A stretch of 64,000 nt of DNA, from the NCBI GenBank assembly GCA_964404985.1, contig CAYOMD010000002.1, forward strand, positions 110,564 to 174,563. The letters run 5' to 3'. The first letter of the stretch is position 1. Each line of letters starts with the position of its first letter. The notes beneath the pieces are model-generated. The model saw only the letters and a program-made list of their open reading frames with translations. It had not been told where the DNA came from and made no database searches. The position numbers and the translations under genes are program-made. Below are positions 25,966 to 33,942 of the stretch, piece after piece. This stretch comes from Hankyongella sp964404985 (GTDB lineage Bacteria > Pseudomonadota > Alphaproteobacteria > Sphingomonadales > Sphingomonadaceae).

Positions 25966-27266
25966 GCGAGCTCCTCTTGCATCTGCGGCGCAGCCTGCGG
26001 TTTCTTGTGTTTGCGCGGGCCACCGGTGATGAGCCGCACCCCGCGCTGATAGGTGATGTAGGACCACATCCAGTCGACCAGGACCGCAAACCGGTTCCGG
26101 TATCCGACCAGGAAATAGACGTGGGCGATCCCCCAGACGAACCAGGCCATTGCGCCTTTGAGGCGGATTTTGCCGAAGTCGGCGACAGCAGCCTTGCGGC
26201 CGATGGTGGCGAGATTGCCATAGTGGCGATATTGGAACGCCGGAGGGGACTGTCCCTCGATGCGTGCGATGAGGGCGCGTGCCGTGTGCTGGCCGGCCTG
26301 CTTGGCGACCGGGGCAATGCCCGGCAATGGGCGCTCCGCACCGACCGGGGTAAAGGCTGCCGTGTCTCCGAGAACGTATATGTTTGGTTCGCCCGACAGT
26401 GTCAGGTCGGCCTCGACCGGAACCCTGCCCTGCCGATCCGGGGTAACACCAAGCCATTGGGCAGCGGGTGATGCCTGGACACCGGCAGCCCAGATTTTCG
26501 TGGCGCAGGGCATGAACATGCCGCCAGCGCTGACCCCATCCTCGGTAATGGTATCGACGCGCGTATTCAGACGCACCTCGACCCCCATGCATTCAAGCGA
26601 CTTTTTTGCCGATGCCGACAGCTCCGGTGGCATGGTGACCAGCAGACGCTCGCCCGCCTCGATCAGCACGACCTTGGCCTCGCGCGGGTTGATGCGCCGG
26701 AAATCGCACTTGATCGAGTGGCGAGCGACTTCCGCAATGGAACCAGCCATCTCGACCCCGGTCGGCCCGCCGCCAATGACGGCAAAGGTCAGGAGTGCTG
26801 CCCGGCGTGCATCATCCGGCTCTGCTTCCGCTTCCTCGAACGCCAACAGGATGTTGCGGCGCACCCGGGTTGCATCGTCGATGTTCTTGATGCCCGGTGC
26901 CAGCGCACTCCACTCATCCTTGCCGAAATAGCTGTGACGGGCTCCGGTTGCGATCACCAGATAGTCAAACGGCAGGGGGTCGCCATTTTCCAGGATGACG
27001 GTCCGGCTGGCGCGGTCGACACCGAGCACGCTGTCGAGCACCACCTTGGTATTCCACTGCTTGCTCAGCACCAGGCGCGTTGGGGCTGCAATCTGTGCCG
27101 GAGAGAGGGCCGCCGTCGCAACCTGATACAGCAGCGGCTGGAACAGGTGATGGTTTTCCCGATCAACGAGCGTGATGTCCGCCTTGGCCCGTTTCAGACC
27201 AAGTGCGCAGGCAAGGCCAGCGAAACCGGCCCCGATGATTACGATTTTCGGCAACTGTGCAGACAT
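25962..27266 (-). CDS. ndh: type II NADH dehydrogenase (NDH-2 family FAD oxidoreductase)
   Basis: A 434-residue membrane-associated flavoprotein. It has the FAD site IIGAGFAGLACALGLKRAK (near the N-terminus), the NDH-2 hallmark DRENHHLFQPLLYQVATAAL, a second nucleotide-binding motif AVIGGGPTGVEMAG for NADH, and the FAD segment YVLGDTAAF. The C-terminal amphipathic/hydrophobic region with AWFVWGIAHVYFLVGYRNR is typical of membrane attachment. It passes electrons from NADH to quinone without pumping protons. The ATG at 27266 follows GGGAGAGGG. It is 25 bp behind the 3-hydroxybutyrate dehydrogenase gene, and would reoxidise the NADH that enzyme makes. Its stop overlaps the patatin start. Confidence 0.92.
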   Translation of the reverse strand: MSAQLPKIVIIGAGFAGLACALGLKRAKADITLVDRENHHLFQPLLYQVATAALSPAQIAAPTRLVLSKQWNTKVVLDSVLGVDRASRTVILENGDPLPFDYLVIATGARHSYFGKDEWSALAPGIKNIDDATRVRRNILLAFEEAEAEPDDARRAALLTFAVIGGGPTGVEMAGSIAEVARHSIKCDFRRINPREAKVVLIEAGERLLVTMPPELSASAKKSLECMGVEVRLNTRVDTITEDGVSAGGMFMPCATKIWAAGVQASPAAQWLGVTPDRQGRVPVEADLTLSGEPNIYVLGDTAAFTPVGAERPLPGIAPVAKQAGQHTARALIARIEGQSPPAFQYRHYGNLATIGRKAAVADFGKIRLKGAMAWFVWGIAHVYFLVGYRNRFAVLVDWMWSYITYQRGVRLITGGPRKHKKPQAAPQMQEELA

Positions 27267-27291
27267 CACCCTCTCCCTTGAGCAATCAACC

Positions 27292-28113
27292 TCAGTGCGC
27301 GGTCCACCCCCCGTCGACCGGCAGTGCAGTACCGGTAATCGATCCCGCACTGTCAGAACACAGGAATGCGGCCAATGCCCCAAGTTCCTCAACTGTTGCA
27401 AAGCGCTTCGTCGGCTGGGCCGAGAGCAGGACATCGCGGATCACCTGATCACGGGTGAGGCCGCGCGCCTTGGCGGTATCGTCGATCTGGTTCTCGACCA
27501 GCGGAGTCCAGACATAGCCGGGGCAGATCGCGTTGCAGGTGACACCATGTTCGGCACCTTCAAGGGCTACTACCTTAGTCAGACCCAGGACACCATGCTT
27601 GGCCGCGACATAGGCACCCTTATACGGCGATGCCACCAGGGCATGCGCGGAGGCCAGATTGATGATCCGCCCCCACTTGCGCGCCTTCATGCCGCCAAAC
27701 GCCGCCTTGATGCTGTGAAAGGCCGCCGAGAGATTGAGCGCGAGGATCGCATCCCACTTTTCTTCCGGGAAATCCTCAATGGGGCTGACATGCTGGATGC
27801 CGGCGTTGTTCACGAGAATGTCGACGCCGCCCAGCGCCTGCGCAGTGTCGGTCACCAGTGCCTTGGCACCGGCGGGGTCCAGCAGGTTGGCACCATTGAA
27901 ATGGACGGGCGCACCCGTTTCCTCGGCCAGCTTTCTGCAGGTTTCATCGATGGCTGCGCGGTCGCCCAGTCCATTGAGCACCAGGGTAGCACCCTGCTGC
28001 GACAGGGCTCTGGCAATCCCGAGCCCGATACCACTGGTTGACCCGGTTACGATGGCAATGCGGCCACTCAGGGTGGCGCTAGTTTTGTCTGCGGGGGTAT
28101 AAACGGTTGTCAT
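27292..28113 (-). CDS. bdhA: D-3-hydroxybutyrate dehydrogenase (SDR family)
   Basis: A 273-residue short-chain dehydrogenase. It shows the cofactor motif TGSTSGIGLGIA, NNAGIQ, the catalytic Ser in NLASAHAL, and Tyr/Lys in YVAAKHG. The C-terminal text QPTKRFATVEELGALAAFLCSD and the ending GGWTAH closely match bacterial 3-hydroxybutyrate dehydrogenases of the polyhydroxybutyrate degradation pathway. It converts 3-hydroxybutyrate to acetoacetate with NAD+. The ATG at 28113 is preceded by GGGAGA. It is the first gene of a minus-strand operon with NDH-2, patatin, cyclase and MBL hydrolase, so it sets the theme of reserve-polymer or ketone-body use. Confidence 0.92.
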   Translation of the reverse strand: MTTVYTPADKTSATLSGRIAIVTGSTSGIGLGIARALSQQGATLVLNGLGDRAAIDETCRKLAEETGAPVHFNGANLLDPAGAKALVTDTAQALGGVDILVNNAGIQHVSPIEDFPEEKWDAILALNLSAAFHSIKAAFGGMKARKWGRIINLASAHALVASPYKGAYVAAKHGVLGLTKVVALEGAEHGVTCNAICPGYVWTPLVENQIDDTAKARGLTRDQVIRDVLLSAQPTKRFATVEELGALAAFLCSDSAGSITGTALPVDGGWTAH

Positions 28114-28309
28114 GGCAATAGTCTCCCAAGCCGTCTGATCAGCGAGATAGCGTCTCAAGTTATAGAATAGCTGATCACAGAGCCGGACAGGCAATAAAAA
28201 TGCCTTTGCGGCATCGCTTTCATGCCCAAATGGCAATGTCCCCCGGCGTGTTCATTGCGTAGGTCACCGATCAGCCACGGATGGCTACATGCATCAGAGG
28301 AGAGTTTAG

Positions 28310-28762
28310 ATGTTCCATTTCGCAAAGACCGCGACTGCCCTGCTGGCCGGCATTGGCATGCTGGCGCTCGCACAGCCCGCACTGGCTGGCCAATGCCCCG
28401 CCGATCAGGTGAAGGACGGTGCAACCGCAAGCGGTCCATCCGCCCCCAAGGGCGTGACCGACAATGTTATCGGTAAAGTCGACCTGGGTTCGGAAATTTC
28501 GGTTCCGGGCCGCAGCCTGCGCCTGCGTCGCCTGGAAATCCAGCCGGGTGGCGTTGTGCCTTGGCATGGCCACGCTGATCGCCCGGCCCTGATCCTGGTG
28601 CAAAGCGGCCAGATCAAAGAGTATCGCAGCAACTGCGCAAGCCCGATCACCCACAAGGCGGGTGAAGTCTCGCAGGAATTCGGCGGGATCTCGCACTACT
28701 GGGTCAACGACGGCAAGACTGTCGCTGTCCTCTATTCCTCGGACGTATTCCACGGGGAATAA
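28310..28762 (+). CDS. exported cupin-domain protein
   Basis: A 150-residue protein with a signal peptide cut after ALAG (about residue 26), so it is periplasmic or secreted. The remainder is a single cupin barrel: VVPWHGHADRPALILVQSG corresponds to cupin motif 1 with two metal-binding histidines, and the second motif region includes GISHYWVNDG. No catalytic role can be assigned; small exported cupins may bind metals or small acids. The ATG at 28310 is preceded by GAGGAGAG. It is divergent from the bdhA operon (196-bp spacer) and is followed by the MFS transporter 67 bp later on the same strand. Confidence 0.85.
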   Translation: MFHFAKTATALLAGIGMLALAQPALAGQCPADQVKDGATASGPSAPKGVTDNVIGKVDLGSEISVPGRSLRLRRLEIQPGGVVPWHGHADRPALILVQSGQIKEYRSNCASPITHKAGEVSQEFGGISHYWVNDGKTVAVLYSSDVFHGE

Positions 28763-28829
28763 TTAACCTGTAAACCTGTGCGGGCGAGCCCGCTCGTCCG
28801 CATAGGCATTCAAGGGGGTATGGGTCTGC

Positions 28830-30044
28830 ATGATCATCAACGCTGCCACAGCCGGTTTAACGATCGCCGACACAACGATGACTGCGCCCTCGCCGCGCGC
28901 CCTGCGCCGGGCCATCACCTTCGGCTTGATCGGTTTTCTGACCCTTGTTGACCTGTTCGCCGCACAGGCGATCCTTCCCGCACTCGCCGACAGATACGGC
29001 GTGACAGCCGGTGAAATAGGATTGGCGGCAAATGCCGGCACTATCGGCATGGCGATCGCCGGGCTGGTCGCAGGAGCTGCCGCCCGCACCATCGAGCGCA
29101 AGCTCGGCATCTGGCTGTCCCTTGCCTTGCTCGCAATCCCGACCGTCATGCTGGCCTACGCACCGGACTTGCAGACCTTTGCCGTATTGCGCATCGCCCA
29201 GGGGTTATGCATGGCCACCGCCTTCACCCTGACACTCGCGTACCTGGGGGATCGCTGCAATGCGGCGGACGCGGCGGGCGCACTCGCGGCCTTCGTCACC
29301 GGAATTGTCGCCAGCAACCTGATCGGCCGCCTGAGTGCAGCCACGGTTCTCAGTTATTCCAGCGTTGAAATCACCTTCTATTTCTTTGCCATGCTGAATA
29401 TTCTGGGTGCGTTGCTCACCTACCGGGTGTTGTGCAAGACCCACGCGATGCAGCAGGTCGATGCCATGACCCCCTCCATCGTCCAGGTCTGGCGGACCCA
29501 CTTCACAAACCCGGCTCTGGTCCGCAGCTTTGCCATCGGCTTTCTGATCCTGTTCGCCTTCATCGGGATATTCACGTACGTCAACTTCGTACTGACGGCG
29601 GCACCCATCAATCTGCCGGCAGGGTATCTCGGCATCGTCTATCTGGTGTTCATACCCGCGATGCTCACCACGCCGCATGCGGGCAAATATGCCGTGCGCT
29701 GGGGGGCCGGCGAGACCATGGCGGTTACGCTGGTGGTTTCCGTCATCGGTGTGGCGCTGACCGCGCTGCCAAATCTCTGGGCCATCCTCACGGGCCTCGG
29801 GATCCTCGGGGTGGGATCGTTCTTCGCGCAGGCCGCGGCGACCGGCTATGTCAGCCGCGCAGCAACTACGGAGCGCGGCGTTGCCGGCGGCTTGTACCTG
29901 ACCTGCTATTACTGTGGCGGGATGTTGGGGGCGGCGGTTATCGGCAAGCTGTTTGACGCCTACGGCTGGACGACCGCCGTGATCGGCAACGGGCTGGCGC
30001 TTGCGCTGGCGGCACTCATCGCGTGGTCCCTTCGCCAACGCTAG
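28830..30044 (+). CDS. MFS transporter
   Basis: A 404-residue inner-membrane transporter with 12 predicted hydrophobic segments. The segment GFLTLVDLFAAQAILPALADRYGVTAGEIG is like MFS drug/sugar exporters of the YnfM/AraJ type, and the loop between TM2 and TM3 is short. The direction and substrate are unknown. The ATG at 28830 has GGGGG about 10 nt upstream; ATG 28878 is a second possible start close to the first membrane segment. The peroxiredoxin-like gene follows 20 bp later, so the pair is probably cotranscribed, perhaps in detoxification. Confidence 0.87.
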   Translation: MIINAATAGLTIADTTMTAPSPRALRRAITFGLIGFLTLVDLFAAQAILPALADRYGVTAGEIGLAANAGTIGMAIAGLVAGAAARTIERKLGIWLSLALLAIPTVMLAYAPDLQTFAVLRIAQGLCMATAFTLTLAYLGDRCNAADAAGALAAFVTGIVASNLIGRLSAATVLSYSSVEITFYFFAMLNILGALLTYRVLCKTHAMQQVDAMTPSIVQVWRTHFTNPALVRSFAIGFLILFAFIGIFTYVNFVLTAAPINLPAGYLGIVYLVFIPAMLTTPHAGKYAVRWGAGETMAVTLVVSVIGVALTALPNLWAILTGLGILGVGSFFAQAAATGYVSRAATTERGVAGGLYLTCYYCGGMLGAAVIGKLFDAYGWTTAVIGNGLALALAALIAWSLRQR

Positions 30045-30064
30045 AGGCCAGAACGGAGAGAAGC

Positions 30065-30772
30065 ATGATGCAGGCGACCGGAGACCTACAGACTGCACTG
30101 GAACAAAAATTCAAGGCACTGACCCGCATAGACCTGCCACTCGGTGCAAGGCTTGCAACCATAGCTGATGCCGTACGCGCCCTCAGCCCGGATTTCTCCT
30201 GTAATGTCGACCTGTTCGTCGCCCGACTGCGGGAAGCGGAGGCCGGGGTGACCGCACCGGACATCGACGAGCCGATGCCGGAGTTCATGCTGCCCGACCA
30301 GGATGGGCGGCTGGTCACACTCGCGGATATCCTTGCTGACGGCCCTGCCATCGTCGTGTTCTACCGTGGCCACTGGTGCCCCTACTGCCGACTGACGATT
30401 GCGGCGTTGACCCAGATCGAGCAAGAGGTCGCCCCATGCCGGATCGTCTGCATCACGGCGGAACAGGCGGAATTCACGCGGGCCATGCGTGCCGCCGCGC
30501 AAGCCAGCTTTCCCATCCTCAGTGACATCGACAATGGTTACGCCATGTCGCTGAACCTTGCGGTCTGGATCGACGATAATATGTCCAAGGTCATCGAAGG
30601 GGCTGGCTGGAATGTCCCGGACTATCAGGGCATGCGCGGCTGGATTCTCACAATCCCGTCCGTCTTCGTGGTGCGCCGCGACGGACGCATCGCCGCCCGT
30701 CACATCGACCCTGATTATCGGCGGCGCATGGAACTAGAGGACCTGCTCGCGGCGTCCCGGCGCGCCCTGTGA
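30065..30772 (+). CDS. peroxiredoxin-like (AhpC/TSA, redoxin) protein
   Basis: A 235-residue thioredoxin-fold protein. After about 80 helical residues come PEFMLPDQDGRLVTL and the active site FYRGHWCPYCRLTI, with a CxxC pair instead of the single peroxidatic Cys of typical AhpC. It probably reduces peroxides or disulfides in the cytoplasm (no signal peptide). The ATG at 30065 has GGAGAG 6 nt upstream; an in-frame GTG at 30023 lies within the MFS gene and is less likely. Cotranscription with the MFS gene is likely. The last 39 bp overlap the convergent LysR gene. Confidence 0.87.
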   Translation: MMQATGDLQTALEQKFKALTRIDLPLGARLATIADAVRALSPDFSCNVDLFVARLREAEAGVTAPDIDEPMPEFMLPDQDGRLVTLADILADGPAIVVFYRGHWCPYCRLTIAALTQIEQEVAPCRIVCITAEQAEFTRAMRAAAQASFPILSDIDNGYAMSLNLAVWIDDNMSKVIEGAGWNVPDYQGMRGWILTIPSVFVVRRDGRIAARHIDPDYRRRMELEDLLAASRRAL

Positions 30773-31651
30773 AACGGATGCCAGAGCCGCACACCAATCG
30801 GTTGCCCGTACCAGGTTGAGCAGAACGCCCGCCTCCCGACTGCGCGGACGCCCGGCGACACAATGAACGGCCAAGGTTCGCCGTAAGCCAAGATCGGTGA
30901 ACGGAATGTGTCGGGTCTGGTCCGTCCGCATGGTGCTTTCCGGCAGAATGGCAACGCCGAAGTTGGCGACTATCATTGCCTCCATGTCGCGCGCGCACTC
31001 GACATGGTGCGCATGCGCGAGCGAGATGCCGGCGCGATCAAGATGCGGCGGCGCAATCTCGCAGCCACGCAGAACCAGATAGCGCTGGAGGCGCGCCATC
31101 TCGAAATCCAGCTTCTCGGCATTGCGGCGAGTCAGCGGATGGTCGGCCCCCACCACGAGATCGTAGGACTCGGTCAGCATCGGCCAGCTTTCCAGACGAT
31201 CCCAGCCTGTGAGTTCGTCACAGATTGCCAGATCGACGTCACCAGCTTTCAACAGTTCTTCTATTTCCTTGCACCGCCCGCGTCGCAGTTTCAATTGCAT
31301 GCCGGGAAAACGCCGGAACATTTCCATAAGCGCCGGCACCAGCAGGCTCATATCGAGATTATGCGTGACACCAAGCGTCAGAGTCGCGACCGCGCTAAGC
31401 TTCAGAGAACCGGCCAGCGCTTTGGCGGTCCGGGCGCTGTCATAGCATTGCTGCAGCAAGGGCTGCATGCGCTGCCCCAGATCGGTGAGGTGCGAAAGCT
31501 TGCCCTCGCGGCGGATCAGCTCGCCCCCCAGCTCGTCCTCAAGCGCTTTTATAGCACGCGTGAACGCCGGCTGTGTGATGTTGCACTCCTCAGCCGCACG
31601 GGTAAAGTTAAGAGTCTGGGCGAGCGCCAGAAAATAGCGCACTTGCTGCAT
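30734..31651 (-). CDS. LysR-family transcriptional regulator
   Basis: A 305-residue regulator. The N-terminal winged helix-turn-helix (residues 1-62; FLALAQTLNFTRAAEECNITQPAFTRAIKALEDELG) is canonical. The effector-binding domain follows from about residue 90 (LTLGVTHNLDMSLLVPAL). Members of the group with this start often respond to oxidants or aromatic compounds (OxyR/CynR-like by eye), but the ligand is not clear. The start at ATG 31651 follows a GGGAGGAGGG run about 12 nt upstream. It is convergent with the peroxiredoxin gene and overlaps it by 39 bp, so antisense pairing of the two 3' ends is possible. Its target may be the neighbouring MFS-peroxiredoxin unit. Confidence 0.9.
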   Translation of the reverse strand: MQQVRYFLALAQTLNFTRAAEECNITQPAFTRAIKALEDELGGELIRREGKLSHLTDLGQRMQPLLQQCYDSARTAKALAGSLKLSAVATLTLGVTHNLDMSLLVPALMEMFRRFPGMQLKLRRGRCKEIEELLKAGDVDLAICDELTGWDRLESWPMLTESYDLVVGADHPLTRRNAEKLDFEMARLQRYLVLRGCEIAPPHLDRAGISLAHAHHVECARDMEAMIVANFGVAILPESTMRTDQTRHIPFTDLGLRRTLAVHCVAGRPRSREAGVLLNLVRATDWCAALASVSQGAPGRREQVL

Positions 31652-31796
31652 TTCCACTGGCAACCCTCCTCCCGGCGACGCAACGCAGCGCATGTCATAA
31701 AGCGGTTGCGCAGACAGCGCAACGAGGCAGGTGCACCGCGGTTTACGCGCGAGCAAGGCTGAGCATCGCGGCTTTTCTGCGTTTAACGTGTGCCAG

Positions 31797-31886
31797 TGGC
31801 GGTGACGGAGGGATTCGAACCCTCGGTAGGGTAACCCCTACGGCAGTTTAGCAAACTGCTGGTTTCAGCCACTCACCCACGTCACC
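31797..31886 (-). tRNA. tRNA-Ser (anticodon GCU), CCA encoded
   Basis: On the minus strand the molecule begins GGTGACGTGGGTGAGTGG and ends CCGTCACCGCCA. The acceptor arms GGTGAC and GTCACC pair. The anticodon stem-loop CAGTTTGCTAAACTG places GCT in the loop. A long variable arm (TAGGGGTTACCCTA) confirms the serine class, and the T-loop GGTTCGAATCC is standard. The discriminator is G and the terminal CCA is genome-encoded. It stands alone, with no other tRNA nearby. Confidence 0.96.
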
Positions 31887-31968
31887 AATCCGAAGCGCCA
31901 GCGGCTGCTTGATTTGCACTGCTAGGCAATCCGCAAGTTCCGGTCAACCGGCAAACTTACCCCGCAAA

Positions 31969-32460
31969 CTACTGGGCCGGAGCGCCTTGCGGCTTCTGGA
32001 TGTCGAGAAGTTCGACCACAAACACCAGGACTGCATTCGGCGGGATCTGGCCTTGCCCCTGCGGGCCGTAGGCGAGGTCTGACGGGATCACCAGGCGGTA
32101 CTTGCCGCCCTTCTGCATCTTGAGCAGGCCTTCCGCGAAGCCCGGGATCACACCGCCGACCGGGAAGGCTGCCGGCTCGCCGCGCTGGTAGCTAGAGTCG
32201 AAAACGGTACCGTCGATCAGCGAGCCCTCATAGTGCACCACAACCATGTCCTGGGGCGCAGGGCGCTCACCGGAGCCGGGGCGCTGGGTCTCGAACTGCA
32301 ATCCCGACGGCGTGGTCTCAACCGCACTCAGCCCGGCGTTCTGCTTGAGGTAGCTATTGCCGGCCTCTGCCGAGAGCGCGCGCGGCCCTGCAGCAAGGGT
32401 GATAGCCAGAAACAGGCTCAGCACCATCATGGCGACCAGGGCGGATGCTCCGAATTTCAT
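31969..32460 (-). CDS. FKBP-type peptidyl-prolyl cis-trans isomerase, exported
   Basis: A 163-residue protein with a signal peptide (hydrophobic residues 7-24, ending ALSAEA), followed by a single FKBP domain: DMVVVHYEGSLIDGTVFDSSY, FPVGGVIPGFAEGLLKMQKGG, RLVIPSDLAYGPQG, IPPNAVLVFVVELL. All the usual aromatic pocket residues appear present. It speeds proline isomerisation during folding of periplasmic proteins. The ATG at 32460 has GAGAGGAAAG upstream. It lies behind rpsU on the same strand but is separated from it by a rho-independent terminator, so it is mainly transcribed from its own promoter. Confidence 0.92.
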   Translation of the reverse strand: MKFGASALVAMMVLSLFLAITLAAGPRALSAEAGNSYLKQNAGLSAVETTPSGLQFETQRPGSGERPAPQDMVVVHYEGSLIDGTVFDSSYQRGEPAAFPVGGVIPGFAEGLLKMQKGGKYRLVIPSDLAYGPQGQGQIPPNAVLVFVVELLDIQKPQGAPAQ

Positions 32461-32525
32461 GACTTTCCTCTCAAGCGGGGCTCATAATCAGCCAAACAAA
32501 AGCTTATCATATCGACCCAAGAGAA

Positions 32526-32548
32526 AAGCCGCCGTGGCGCGGCGGCTT
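32526..32548 (-). terminator. rho-independent terminator of rpsU
   Basis: On the minus strand, AAGCCGCCG pairs perfectly with CGGCGGCTT over 9 bp around a 5-nt loop, and the stem is followed by TTTTCTCTT. It begins 24 bp after the rpsU stop. Confidence 0.85.
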
Positions 32549-32571
32549 GCTCTGGCCTGCGGTTTGAGCGC

Positions 32572-32778
32572 TTACTTGGTGCCGTCGCGCTCAGCGCGCT
32601 TGCGATCCATCTTGCGGGCGCGGCGCACTGCTGCGGCCTTTTCCCGTGCCTTCTTCTCGGACGGCTTTTCATAATGCCGGCGAAGCTTCATCTCCCGGTA
32701 AACCCCTTCCCGCTGGAGCTTCTTCTTCAGCGCGCGCAGGGCCTGGTCGACGTTGTTGTCGCGAACGAGAATTTGCAT
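32572..32778 (-). CDS. rpsU: 30S ribosomal protein S21
   Basis: A 68-residue, strongly basic protein (MQILVRDNNVDQALRALKKKLQREG at the start). The length, the ALKKKLQREGVYREMKLR core and the Lys/Arg-rich C-terminus fit bacterial S21. It binds the 30S subunit near the anti-Shine-Dalgarno end of 16S rRNA. The ATG at 32778 is preferred over upstream in-frame codons because the family begins at MQILVRDNN. A terminator follows at once. The COQ9 gene is divergent, an arrangement common in alphaproteobacteria. Confidence 0.95.
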   Translation of the reverse strand: MQILVRDNNVDQALRALKKKLQREGVYREMKLRRHYEKPSEKKAREKAAAVRRARKMDRKRAERDGTK

Positions 32779-32945
32779 GCAGTTCCGTCTCTTTTCCGGC
32801 AATAAACGAGTGTTGAGCGCCAACAGGGCTGGCGCGACAAAGCCGGTCGGTTAGCAACTTTTTCTCGCCTTGTGAAGCCTCTTCTTCGGGATGCGCGACC
32901 ATTTTGCTGCTGGCGCATAGTATGCGGCTATGCCATGGCGCACCT

Positions 32946-33590
32946 ATGACTGACTCCACGCAATCGCTTGATGCGCTGCGCCATAGCCTGGGCCTGGCAA
33001 TCGCCGACCATGCGGCGTTCGACGGGTGGACTGTAGCCGCGCTGGACCGTGCCGCCGATGATGTGGGGGTATCCCGTGACGAGGCACGCCTGGTGCTAGG
33101 AGTGCGCGCCGAGTCCCTTATCGACGCCTACTTTGCGGCTGTCGCCCGACGCCTTGACCAGCGGCTGGCGGACGCTGACCTTCCCGGGATGAAGGTGCGC
33201 CAGAGGGTCCGCACCGGGGTATCCACGCTGCTGGCCCTGCTGGCACCGCACAAGGAAGCCGTGCGACGGGCCAGCGCCTTGCTGCCGCTGCACGGGCCGC
33301 GCGCAGCCCGAAGGCTCTGGGCGCTCGCTGACGGCATCTGGCATGCTGCCGGCGATACGGCTGTCGACTATAATCACTACACCAAGCGGCTGATCCTGAG
33401 CGGGGTGATCGGCACTACCTTGCTTGCCTGGCTCGGTGACCAGAGCGAGGGCACGACCGAGACGCTGGAGTTCCTCGACCGGCGGATCGAGGGGGTGATG
33501 CGCTTCGAGACGTTGAAGGCGCGCGGCACAGCAGCGCTTGCCCGCCTGCCCGACCCGGCGGGGATACTTGGGCGGCTGCGCTACCGTTAA
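32946..33590 (+). CDS. COQ9-family protein (ubiquinone biosynthesis)
   Basis: A 214-residue protein of the COQ9 family. The first half resembles a TetR-type helical fold (GWTVAALDRAADDVGVSRDEARL). The second half has the conserved COQ9 region with ADGIWHAAGDTAVDYNHYTKRLILSGV. The W(H/Y)xAGDxSTDxNWYTKR-type motif of the family is recognisable as DGIWHAAGDTAVDYNHYTKR. COQ9 proteins are lipid-binding helpers of COQ7-type hydroxylases in ubiquinone synthesis. The ATG at 32946 is chosen since family homology begins here; there is no strong ribosome-binding site. It is divergent from rpsU. Confidence 0.9.
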   Translation: MTDSTQSLDALRHSLGLAIADHAAFDGWTVAALDRAADDVGVSRDEARLVLGVRAESLIDAYFAAVARRLDQRLADADLPGMKVRQRVRTGVSTLLALLAPHKEAVRRASALLPLHGPRAARRLWALADGIWHAAGDTAVDYNHYTKRLILSGVIGTTLLAWLGDQSEGTTETLEFLDRRIEGVMRFETLKARGTAALARLPDPAGILGRLRYR

Positions 33591-33633
33591 GCTGCCGCCT
33601 GGCGCGTTTAGACTTGCGCCCCCCGGTCTAGCT

Positions 33634-33653
33634 GCTATTTATTCGCAATTAGC
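33634..33653 (+). promoter_or_regulatory. candidate Fur-type operator upstream of feoAB
   Basis: The imperfect palindrome GCTATTTATTCGCAATTAGC has GCTA/TAGC ends and inner TT/AA pairs, in an A+T-rich patch 29 bp before the feoA start. Position and composition fit an iron-dependent repressor site, but the match to published alphaproteobacterial Fur or Irr sites is only approximate. Confidence 0.35.
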
Positions 33654-33681
33654 TTTTGGCGCGGAGCCGCCCGAGGACCTC

Positions 33682-33942
33682 GTGAAGCTGTCTGACCTGA
33701 AAGCCGGCACCCCGGCAATCCTGACTGAAATAACCGTCGACCATGCTGACGCGCAGTTCAACCGCCGGCTGCTGGAGATGGGGTTCGATATCGGTGTCGA
33801 TGTCGAGGTTCTGCACAAGGCCGCATTCGGCGATCCGCTGGCGGTGCGCGTCGGCGGCGTGGTGATCGCGATTCGCCGCGCAGACGCCGCTGCCATCCAG
33901 GTCTCCCCGGACACACAGGGCCTGGTCCGGGCTGCCGAATGA
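33682..33942 (+). CDS. feoA: FeoA-family ferrous iron transport protein
   Basis: An 86-residue SH3-like FeoA domain: LSDLKAGTPAILTEI, then RRLLEMGFDIGVDVEVL, then GDPLAVRVGGVVIAIRRADA. The start is GTG 33682 with GAGGA 5 nt upstream; longer in-frame readings run into the upstream gene and lack a ribosome-binding site. The stop overlaps the feoB start (ATGA, 33939-33942), so the two are coupled. FeoA supports the FeoB iron channel at the inner membrane. A possible iron-regulated operator lies just upstream. Confidence 0.9.
   Translation: MKLSDLKAGTPAILTEITVDHADAQFNRRLLEMGFDIGVDVEVLHKAAFGDPLAVRVGGVVIAIRRADAAAIQVSPDTQGLVRAAE

Noticed and set aside
24931..26592. Long 553-residue patatin with an N-terminal extension
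   Set aside because: The extension lies wholly inside the NDH-2 gene in another frame; ATG 25965 has a strong ribosome-binding site.
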